In this document: positions 1 through 6,303 of the stretch, piece by piece
Layout: each line of letters starts with the position of its first letter
How positions within the stretch are numbered: the stretch's first letter is position 1
Source of the DNA: Rubritepida sp.
Lineage (GTDB): Bacteria; Pseudomonadota; Alphaproteobacteria; Acetobacterales; Acetobacteraceae
Length of the DNA stretch: 6,303 nt
Direction: 5' to 3'
Assembly: GCA_028291485.1 (NCBI GenBank)
Contig: JAQGHZ010000077.1
Span: forward strand, 1-6,303
Program-made: the position numbers and the translations under genes
Notes under the pieces: model-generated
Told to the model about the DNA's origin: nothing
What the model saw: the letters and a program-made list of their open reading frames with translations, nothing else
Database searches by the model: none

Positions 1-1525
<1,525 letters not shown>

Positions 1526-1712
1526 CTTACGCTCTCGCCTGCTTTCCTGGCGTGAACGCCCGAACCCGAGCTTTGATGCGGAGATCAAGGCGTTTTAGCA
1601 CCGACGCATTGAGCACGGCGTGAGGAGCGCGCCGAGATCGGAGCCAACCGGGCAAATTTCAGCTTCACCCATGTTAACGACATTTCGCCGGGGAGCCGAC
1701 ATCCTTGTTTCT
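1526..1712. promoter_or_regulatory. Divergent intergenic leader between alpha-glucosidase and small ORF
   Basis: This 187-base gap separates two diverging genes and must carry the alpha-glucosidase promoter, and probably that of the small plus-strand gene if its start is at 1713. I could not identify a convincing -35/-10 pair on either strand. Two structured elements are visible: the inverted repeat TTGAT-N6-ATCAA at 1573-1588, about 50 bases upstream of the alpha-glucosidase ATG, and ATGTTAACGACATT at 1671-1684, which resembles a motif in the oxidoreductase operon leader. The plus-strand frame of the small gene stays open leftward to a GTG at 1620, but codon use there is less biased, so I treat it as non-coding. 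Confidence 0.4.
1573..1588. promoter_or_regulatory. Inverted repeat TTGAT-N6-ATCAA upstream of alpha-glucosidase (possible operator)
   Basis: The half-sites TTGAT (1573-1577) and ATCAA (1584-1588) are perfect inverted repeats around GCGGAG. A C-G pair one position beyond a mismatch would extend them (1571 with 1590). The site lies about 50 bases upstream of the alpha-glucosidase start, a normal position for a repressor or activator site. The same half-site occurs without a spacer in the oxidoreductase leader. Function is inferred from symmetry and position only. Confidence 0.25.
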
Positions 1713-2078
1713 ATGCATGGATGCAAACTGCAGCTTACCTCCGCGATCGGTGAGCGGATCGAACTCGGGGAACTGGTCCTCCGGACCATCGAGTTGGTGC
1801 CGATCCTCTCGCTCCGGCAGAAGCATGCGATGCTGCTGATCTCGCGTAGCGATACGTGGAGAGGCAAGCCTCGACGGCTTTGGCTGCATGCGCTCACGGC
1901 CTCGGCGCTCCTGAAACTGGGGCTCATCCTTGAGGTGCAGGACCCGGATCAACCCGACGCGAGCCCGCTTGTCTTTCCCACGGAGCTGGGCCGCCTCCTC
2001 ATCGTTGCCCTGCGGACAATGCCGAAGCGGTCCGATCATGTAAGGGCTCCGGACACCGGCGATCACGAGAGGGACTGA
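1713..2078 (+). CDS. Small protein of unknown function with winged-helix-like C-terminal half
   Basis: I do not recognise this 121-residue protein as a named family. Third codon positions are strongly G/C-biased, as in the neighbouring genes, and the opposite-strand frame makes less sensible protein, so it is probably a real gene. From about residue 34 the pattern LRQKHAMLLI, then RRLWLHALTASALLKLGLI (54-72), then a loop rich in Asp and Pro (77-84), then LVFPTELGRLLIVALR (86-101) resembles the helix, recognition helix, wing and final helix of MarR-like winged-helix proteins, where the end reads T-x-x-GR. The tail (105-121) is charged and probably disordered. The start is uncertain: no good ribosome site precedes ATG 1713 (GGGGAG is 17 bases away), and in-frame alternatives are ATG 1671 and GTG 1620. 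I prefer 1713 because coding bias begins there. It diverges from the alpha-glucosidase and converges on the oxidoreductase operon. A regulatory role is inference only. Confidence 0.6.
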   Translation: MHGCKLQLTSAIGERIELGELVLRTIELVPILSLRQKHAMLLISRSDTWRGKPRRLWLHALTASALLKLGLILEVQDPDQPDASPLVFPTELGRLLIVALRTMPKRSDHVRAPDTGDHERD

Positions 2079-2109
2079 GGGGCCCACCGGCTCGCGGCCA
2101 TGCCCTCAG
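2075..2109 (+). terminator. Inverted repeat after the small gene, possible terminator hairpin
   Basis: CTGAGGG (2075-2081, which includes the TGA stop of the small gene) is complementary to CCCTCAG (2103-2109), giving a 7-bp stem with a 21-base GC-rich loop. No run of T follows, so it is not a classical intrinsic terminator. It may be a transcript end structure between convergent genes. Confidence 0.25.
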
Positions 2110-2119
2110 GTCGCCTTCT

Positions 2120-2141
2120 CCCGCGCGGGCGTCGCGCCGGG
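2120..2141 (-). terminator. Strong GC hairpin just after the molybdopterin subunit stop
   Basis: CCCGCGCG (2120-2127) pairs with CGCGC plus GGG (2133-2137 and 2139-2141), giving eight base pairs with one bulged base (2138) and a 5-base loop. The inner 2120-2129 segment is itself a perfect 10-base palindrome. It begins about 10 bases beyond the TAG stop of the minus-strand operon, where a terminator or 3'-stabilising hairpin is expected. No U-tract follows on either strand, so factor-independent termination is doubtful. High GC makes chance pairing more likely. Confidence 0.35.
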
Positions 2142-2150
2142 CGGACAGAC

Positions 2151-4397
2151 CTATTCCATGAGCCGGTCGATCGTGATCGGCAGGCTACGGATGCGCTTTC
2201 CGGTCGCGTGATAAATGGCATTGGCGACCGCCGCGGCGGTGCCGACGATGCCGATCTCGCCGACGCCCTTCACCCCCAGCGGCGTGACTTCCGGATCGTG
2301 CTCGTCCACGAAGATCACGTCGATCGCCTCGACATCGGCATGGGCCGGCACGTGATACTCCGCGAGATTGTGATTCATCCACCGGCCGAGCTTCTTGTCG
2401 GCGAAGGTCTCCTCATGGAGCGCCATGCCGATGCCCATCACGACACCGCCCAGGATCTGGCTGCGGGCCGTCTTGGGATTGATGATGCGGCCCGCCGCGA
2501 CGGCGTTCACGATGCGGGTGACACGGACCTGACCCAGTTCCTCGTCGACCCTGACCTCGCAGAAGATGGCGCTGTGCGTGTTGCGGGATTTCCGCGCCAT
2601 CGAGACCAGGCCGCTGATTCCGGAAGATGCCGTCTCCTCCTCCTCGATCACGGCGAGCTCCGCGGCGCGCATCGCCTCGATTACTCCGACGCTCTTGCCG
2701 GCATCGGATTTCAGCGTGATGCGCCCATCGGCGAAGACCACCTCGTCGAGGGACGCGCCCCCGAGCGGACGGCCTTCGACCTTGTCGGCAGCCTTCAGGA
2801 GCTTCTTCGCCACCGACTGGCAGGCCAGCTGAACCGCCGCGCCGGACGATGCCGCGGCCCAGGAGCCGCCTTCGACGGGCGAGGTGGGCAAGCTGCTGTC
2901 GCCGAGCCTGGCCGTGATCTGCTCCGGCGGCAGGCCGAGCGTGTCGGCCGCGACCAGCGCCATGACGGTGTAGGTCCCGGTGCCGATGTCCGAGGTCGCG
3001 CAGGCGACCTCCAGGTGGCCGTTCGCGCTCAGCTTGGCGCTCGCGCTGGTCTTGCTGAACATGGCGTCCCACATGCCCGTGGCCATGCCCCAGCCGATGA
3101 GCTCGCGGCCTTCCTTCATCGAGCGCGGCTCGGGCGAGCGCCTCTCCCAGCCGAACCGCGCGGCGCCCTCGCGATAGGCCTCTCGCAGCGCCTTGCTGGT
3201 GAACGGCGTGCCGTTCATCGCGTCCACCTCGGAATAGTTGATCATCCGGAGCTCGAGCGGATCGACCCTGGCCGCATAGGCCAGCTCATCCATGGCGATC
3301 TCGAACAGCGTCATGCCCGTCGCCGCGCCGGGCGCCCGCATGTCCGCGGAGGTGTAGGTGTCCCGCGGAGCGATGGCATAGGTGCCCATGGCGTTGGGGC
3401 TGGCGTAGTTCATCATGCCCCAGATGACGATGTCCTCCATGTTGTCCTCGAAGCGCGACGTCGAGGTCGTGGCGTCGGTGATGACGGCGTTCAGCTTGCC
3501 GGAACTGTCGGCGCCGAGGCGGATGCTCATCGTGCATTCCGGGCGATGGGCGTGGGTGAACATCTGCTGGCGCGTCATCACGACGCGGACCGAGCGCTTC
3601 ATGTGCTTGGCGGCGAGGGTGGCGACCTGGACCTGCCATTGCGGCCGCAATCCCGAACCGAAGGCACCGCCCACATAGGCGTTCACCACGCGCACATCTG
3701 ACTTGGAAAAGCCGAAGGCCGAGGCGAGGAAGCTCTGCACGCCCTGGGAGCCCTGTGTCTTGTCATAGACGGTGATCTTTCCTTCGCCATGCCACTCCAC
3801 GGTCGTGGCGTGCATCTCCATCGGATTGTGATGCTCCGTGGCGAGGTGGTACTCGGCGTCCACCTTGACCTCGGACCTGGTGAAAGCCGCCCCGGCATCG
3901 CCGCGGTTCTTGGGCGGCTGGAAGGAGCTGCGCTTCTTCGAGGGCTCGAACTTCTCGGCGAGCGAGGCCTGGAAGTCGACATTGTGCGCTTCTTCCTCGT
4001 AACTCACCTGCACGAGGGTCGAGGCATATCGGGCGGCCTCAAAGGTCTCGGCGAGCACCAGTGCGACGGGTTGCCCGGCGAAGAGGATCTTCTCGTCGTG
4101 GAGGGCCTTGAACGGCTCTCCCGGGATGTCGAGCTCGTCCTTCCAGCTTCGGTTGAACCACGCCTCGGATGGCCGGTTCTCGTGCGTCAGGACCTCCACC
4201 ACGCCGGGCACCTGGCGTGCCAGCGCGTCGTCGATCCCGGTGATGCGGCCCTTGGCGATCCGGCTCGGCACCGCCACGCCGTAGAGGAGATCAGGCAGCG
4301 CGTATTCGGCGGCATATCGGGCGCGGCCGGTGACCTTGTCCACACCATCGACGCGCGGCAGAGGCGTGCCGATGCCGACCTTGGCGAAAGCATCCAT
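2151..4397 (-). CDS. Aldehyde oxidoreductase molybdopterin-binding (large) subunit, PaoC/YagR-like
   Basis: Catalytic subunit of a xanthine-oxidase-family enzyme. It binds the molybdenum cofactor and hydroxylates an aldehyde or heteroaromatic substrate using water, passing two electrons to the iron-sulfur subunit. It has 748 residues; E. coli PaoC has about 730. An N-terminal aldehyde oxidase/xanthine dehydrogenase a/b hammerhead domain spans about 15-140 (RVDGVDKVTGRARYAAE at 15-31). The cofactor-binding domain follows, with YVGGAFGSG 241-249, MRAPGAATG 353-361 (Arg354 in the active-site loop), DIGTGTYT 470-477, NPKTARSQ 640-647 and GVKGVGEIGIVG 708-719, where Glu714 is the expected catalytic base. 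All key motifs are intact. The start is supported by AGGAGG six bases upstream; this ribosome site overlaps the FAD gene's TAG, and only 10 bases separate the genes, so translation is probably coupled. It is the last gene of the operon. No signal peptide is visible. The natural substrate cannot be read from the sequence; aromatic aldehydes are the PaoABC precedent. Isoquinoline-oxidoreductase-type enzymes are less likely because a separate FAD gene is present. Confidence 0.93.
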   Translation of the reverse strand: MDAFAKVGIGTPLPRVDGVDKVTGRARYAAEYALPDLLYGVAVPSRIAKGRITGIDDALARQVPGVVEVLTHENRPSEAWFNRSWKDELDIPGEPFKALHDEKILFAGQPVALVLAETFEAARYASTLVQVSYEEEAHNVDFQASLAEKFEPSKKRSSFQPPKNRGDAGAAFTRSEVKVDAEYHLATEHHNPMEMHATTVEWHGEGKITVYDKTQGSQGVQSFLASAFGFSKSDVRVVNAYVGGAFGSGLRPQWQVQVATLAAKHMKRSVRVVMTRQQMFTHAHRPECTMSIRLGADSSGKLNAVITDATTSTSRFEDNMEDIVIWGMMNYASPNAMGTYAIAPRDTYTSADMRAPGAATGMTLFEIAMDELAYAARVDPLELRMINYSEVDAMNGTPFTSKALREAYREGAARFGWERRSPEPRSMKEGRELIGWGMATGMWDAMFSKTSASAKLSANGHLEVACATSDIGTGTYTVMALVAADTLGLPPEQITARLGDSSLPTSPVEGGSWAAASSGAAVQLACQSVAKKLLKAADKVEGRPLGGASLDEVVFADGRITLKSDAGKSVGVIEAMRAAELAVIEEEETASSGISGLVSMARKSRNTHSAIFCEVRVDEELGQVRVTRIVNAVAAGRIINPKTARSQILGGVVMGIGMALHEETFADKKLGRWMNHNLAEYHVPAHADVEAIDVIFVDEHDPEVTPLGVKGVGEIGIVGTAAAVANAIYHATGKRIRSLPITIDRLME

Positions 4398-4407
4398 GAC
4401 GGGCCTC

Positions 4408-5421
4408 CTAGGCGATGCGCTTGTCAGTCTGAGATTGCGGGGTCCCCGCCGCGGCCTGGGACAGCGCGCGCAGGATCGCCTTCCGGGCGAGCGGGATCTT
4501 GAAGTCGTTCTCGCCCTGCCCCACTGCGCCTTCCAGCAAGGCCTCTGAGGCGCGCTCGAAGACCTGGCGGCCGGGCTGCTCGTTCCGCATCGCCTCCTCG
4601 GCCTGCGGACGGCGCCAGGGCTTGTGGGCCACACCGCCCAGCGCGATGCGGACCTCCGCGATGCGACCCTCTTCCAGCCTCATCGCCACGGCGACGGAGA
4701 CGAGGGCGAAGGCATAGGAAAGACGATCGCGCAGCTTCAGATAGGTGTAATTCTGCGCAAAGCCTTCGGCCGGAAGATCGATGGAGGTCACCAGCTCGCC
4801 TGGCTTCAGCGTGTTGTCACGCCAGGGCTCGTCGCCCGGCAGCCGGTGATAATCCTCGAACGGAATGGCCCGGTCGCCTTCCGGCCCGGTGACGCGCACC
4901 ACGGCTGATAAAGCGGCGAGCGCGACGCACATGTCGGAGGGATGGGTGGCGATCCATTCGGGGCTTGAGCCCCGGATCGCGTTGTACCGATAGACGCCAC
5001 CGAACGCGCAGCAGCCCAGGAGCGGACTCCGAATGTTGCATGGCGTCTGGACGTCGTAGAAATACACACATCGCGTCCGCTGGTTGAGATTGCCGCCGTT
5101 GGTGGCGGCATTGCGCAGTTGCGGACTGGCGCCGGCCAGGATAGCGGAAGACAGGAGTGGGTAGCGGCTCGCCACGCGGTCGTCATAGGCCGTGTCGGCA
5201 TTGGTCACGAGGGCGCCGAGCCTGAGGCTGCCATCCGGCATCTCCGTGATATCGCGCAGCGGCAGGCGGTTGATGTCGACCAGCTCCCGCGGGCGTTCCA
5301 CACTCTCCTTCATCAGATCGATGAGATTGGTGCCGCCGGCGAGGAAGGCGACATGCTCGCCGGCGCCCTGGCGCACCGCCTCGGGGATATCGGCAGCGCG
5401 GAGATAATCGAAGCGGTTCAT
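4408..5421 (-). CDS. Aldehyde oxidoreductase FAD-binding (medium) subunit with iron-sulfur insert, PaoB/YagS-like
   Basis: Electron-output subunit: FAD receives electrons from the 2Fe-2S clusters and passes them to an acceptor. It has 337 residues, close to E. coli PaoB (about 318). The FAD pyrophosphate-binding segment FLAGGTNLIDLMK is at 26-38 and ATNGGNLNQRTRC at 106-118. The CO-dehydrogenase-flavoprotein-type C-terminal domain begins near 220 (KLRDRLSYAFALVSVAVA at 229-246; IALGGVAHKPWR at 259-270). The segment 115-165 is the cysteine-rich insert of the PaoB and 4-hydroxybenzoyl-CoA reductase type, which holds an extra 4Fe-4S cluster in those proteins. Visible cysteines are 118, 128, 137, 138 and 165. 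The residue before IATHPSDM is Trp156, where I recall cysteine in PaoB. The ATG overlaps the upstream gene's stop as ATGA, and GGAG lies 8 bases before it, indicating translational coupling. The frame stays open upstream inside the 2Fe-2S gene, but that stretch is an out-of-frame shadow. Confidence 0.92.
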   Translation of the reverse strand: MNRFDYLRAADIPEAVRQGAGEHVAFLAGGTNLIDLMKESVERPRELVDINRLPLRDITEMPDGSLRLGALVTNADTAYDDRVASRYPLLSSAILAGASPQLRNAATNGGNLNQRTRCVYFYDVQTPCNIRSPLLGCCAFGGVYRYNAIRGSSPEWIATHPSDMCVALAALSAVVRVTGPEGDRAIPFEDYHRLPGDEPWRDNTLKPGELVTSIDLPAEGFAQNYTYLKLRDRLSYAFALVSVAVAMRLEEGRIAEVRIALGGVAHKPWRRPQAEEAMRNEQPGRQVFERASEALLEGAVGQGENDFKIPLARKAILRALSQAAAGTPQSQTDKRIA

Positions 5422-5945
5422 GGCCTCTGCTCCGTTCCCAGCACCTCGAGTACCGCGTCGGCGATGTTGGTATACGCGCCGCAGCGGCAGAGATTCCCGC
5501 TCATCTGTTCGCGCACCTCTTCCCGCGTGTGCGCCCTGCCCTCCGCGATCAGGCCCGCGGCGGAACAGATCTGCCCCGGCGTGCAGTAGCCGCACTGGAA
5601 GGCGTCGTGCTGGATGAAGGCGGCCTGAAGCGGATGGAGCTCGCCAGCTTCGCCAAGCCCCTCGATGGTCGTGACGGTGGACCCATCCAGGGAGACGGCG
5701 AGCTTGAGGCAGCTGTTGATTCGCCTTCCATCCAACAGCACGGTGCAGGCCCCGCACTGGCCGTGGTCGCAGCCCTTCTTCGTGCCGGTCAGGTCGAGCT
5801 GTTCTCGAAGGAGATCGAGGAGGGTCGTCCAGGGCTCTACCACGAGACCGCGCTCGGCGCCGTTGATCGTGAGTGTCACACCTGCCCTGCCGATCCGCTC
5901 GCTGGCCCGTTCGGCTGCAGGTGCTGGAGTTGTAGGGTCGACCAT
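5418..5945 (-). CDS. Aldehyde oxidoreductase 2Fe-2S (small) subunit, PaoA/YagT-like but without Tat signal
   Basis: Carries electrons from the molybdenum site to FAD through two 2Fe-2S clusters. It has 175 residues. The N-terminal plant-ferredoxin-like domain (about 24-95) has CDHGQCGAC with Cys59, Cys64 and Cys67, plus Cys79 in NSCLKLAV. The C-terminal four-helix domain has CGYCTPGQ with Cys118 and Cys121, and CRC with Cys153 and Cys155 in MSGNLCRCGAYTNI. All eight cluster ligands are present. Start choice: ATG 5945 has AGGAG seven bases upstream. An in-frame GTG at 5966 would add seven residues but would place this ribosome site inside the gene. Residues 1-22 are Ala/Pro/Glu-rich with no twin-arginine motif or hydrophobic stretch, unlike periplasmic PaoA, so cytoplasmic location is inferred. 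It is the first gene of the operon, and its TGA overlaps the FAD gene's ATG. Confidence 0.94.
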   Translation of the reverse strand: MVDPTTPAPAAERASERIGRAGVTLTINGAERGLVVEPWTTLLDLLREQLDLTGTKKGCDHGQCGACTVLLDGRRINSCLKLAVSLDGSTVTTIEGLGEAGELHPLQAAFIQHDAFQCGYCTPGQICSAAGLIAEGRAHTREEVREQMSGNLCRCGAYTNIADAVLEVLGTEQRP

Positions 5946-6010
5946 GTGGATCTCCTGACGGGCCACGGCGCTCTCAGGCCAAACCCGGCAGGCAGGAGAA
6001 AGTTCGAAAA

Positions 6011-6040
6011 TAACTTGATATCAAATGTTAATGCGACATT
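6011..6040. promoter_or_regulatory. AT-rich palindromic operator-like patch upstream of the oxidoreductase operon
   Basis: TTGATATCAA (6015-6024) is a perfect 10-base palindrome. It is flanked by TAAC (6011-6014) and GTTA (6027-6030), which are inverted copies of each other offset by two bases. Overlapping it, AATGT (6024-6028) and ACATT (6036-6040) form a second inverted repeat. The patch lies 65-95 bases upstream of the operon start in otherwise GC-rich DNA, where a dimeric regulator site (MarR, TetR or LysR type) would be expected. The regulator is unknown. Confidence 0.45.
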
Positions 6041-6186
6041 GCCCGCCGTCGCTCGGATTAGACCTCGCCATCCAAGGGCAGCTCCCAACGCTTGTCGATG
6101 TGCCTTGCCGCGACGGTAGCCTGTCCCATCGCAACGACGCTCTGATCCAGCCCGCATGATATCGCTAGCGGCATAAAGGTGGGCGA

Positions 6187-6205
6187 CGCTCCTCTAGAAG
6201 GAGCG
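6187..6205. repeat. Perfect 7-bp inverted repeat with 5-base loop
   Basis: CGCTCCT (6187-6193) and AGGAGCG (6199-6205) are exact reverse complements around CTAGA. There is no T-run on either side, so it is not a standard terminator. It might end a transcript of a gene beyond the right edge or be a regulator site. No function can be assigned. Confidence 0.4.
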
Positions 6206-6303
6206 CATCTCGCTCGCGCCAGCTTCGCAATCGCATCTGCTGTTGCGACTCATTTCGGCACTCGCCAGCACCGGCCGCGTCGCCTCCGCCTCATAACGAA
6301 TGC

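Larger units (their letters stand above)
5946..6303. other. Operon leader and upstream region without a supportable gene
   Basis: These 358 bases lie upstream of the oxidoreductase operon. The AGGAG ribosome site for the 2Fe-2S gene is at about 5953-5957, and the AT-rich patch 6000-6040 probably contains the operator and promoter, although no clear -35/-10 pair can be assigned. Farther up is a perfect hairpin at 6187-6205. Open frames here are short and give no recognisable protein: a minus-strand frame entering from the right edge ends at TAG 6194-6196, and a plus-strand frame from GTG 6179 runs off the edge. Either could be the fragment of a neighbouring gene, but nothing distinguishes them from chance. 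Confidence 0.5.

Noticed and set aside
1713..1729. TGCATGGATGCA palindrome at the start of the small gene as an operator
   Set aside because: It overlaps the proposed start codon and coding region and has no extended symmetry beyond 12 bases, so chance is a sufficient explanation.
1674..2087. A 137-codon minus-strand frame opposite the small hypothetical gene
   Set aside because: The product is Arg/Gln-rich with no hydrophobic core, whereas the plus-strand product has alternating helices and stronger G/C third positions. The plus strand is preferred, though not proven.
2100..3701. A 533-codon open frame on the plus strand, antisense to the molybdopterin subunit
   Set aside because: Its product is low-complexity, rich in Arg, His, Asp and Gly, with no family motif. 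It is the expected antisense shadow of a GC-rich gene whose minus-strand product has every catalytic motif.
5422..5757. Upstream extension of the FAD subunit frame into the 2Fe-2S gene, suggesting a longer or fused protein
   Set aside because: The extension is out of frame with the 2Fe-2S protein and encodes no recognisable sequence. The ATG at 5421 with its ATGA overlap and the family N-terminus (NRFDYLRAADIPEAV) mark the true start.
5876..6157. A 93-codon minus-strand frame overlapping the 2Fe-2S gene's start
   Set aside because: It overlaps the operon leader and the start of a certain gene, has no family resemblance and would place the AT-rich operator patch inside coding DNA.
6194..6301. 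A short minus-strand open frame entering from the right edge (ends MRSF) as the end of an upstream gene
   Set aside because: Only about 35 codons are visible, with no recognisable motif, and a competing plus-strand frame is equally open. It cannot be supported without flanking sequence.

Overview
The window is GC-rich, with strong G/C preference at third codon positions. Its gene families fit an alphaproteobacterium, probably of the order Hyphomicrobiales (Methylobacterium- or Bradyrhizobium-like). This taxonomic guess rests on composition and gene families only, because there is no rRNA or other marker gene here.

Layout. Bases 1-1525 (minus strand) hold nearly all of a GH13 alpha-glucosidase; its C-terminal end lies beyond the left edge. 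A leader of about 190 bases (1526-1712) separates it from a divergently transcribed small protein (about 1713-2078, plus strand). That protein is of unknown function and has a C-terminal half that looks like a winged helix. A 72-base convergent gap (2079-2150) carries two inverted repeats. Next comes a compact three-gene minus-strand operon, read from right to left: a 2Fe-2S subunit (5418-5945), an FAD subunit (4408-5421) and a molybdopterin-binding subunit (2151-4397). The last 358 bases (5946-6303) contain the operon leader, with an AT-rich palindromic patch, and no gene I can support.

The three operon genes build one enzyme of the xanthine oxidase family. Electrons taken from an aldehyde (or N-heterocycle) at the molybdenum centre would pass through the two 2Fe-2S clusters to FAD. 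Gene order, the subunit split and the cysteine-rich insert in the FAD subunit match the E. coli aldehyde oxidoreductase PaoABC (YagTSR). Two differences stand out: the 2Fe-2S subunit has no Tat signal, so the complex is probably cytoplasmic, and one expected cysteine of the FAD-subunit cluster insert appears to be tryptophan. No XdhC/PaoD-type cofactor-insertion gene is visible.

The alpha-glucosidase has no evident metabolic link to the oxidoreductase. However, the leaders of both share a gapped motif (ATGTTAA..CGACATT) and TTGAT/ATCAA inverted repeats, which raises the possibility of a common regulator. The rest of the window looks like ordinary chromosomal metabolic DNA: I see no mobile element, CRISPR array, RNA gene or defence system.
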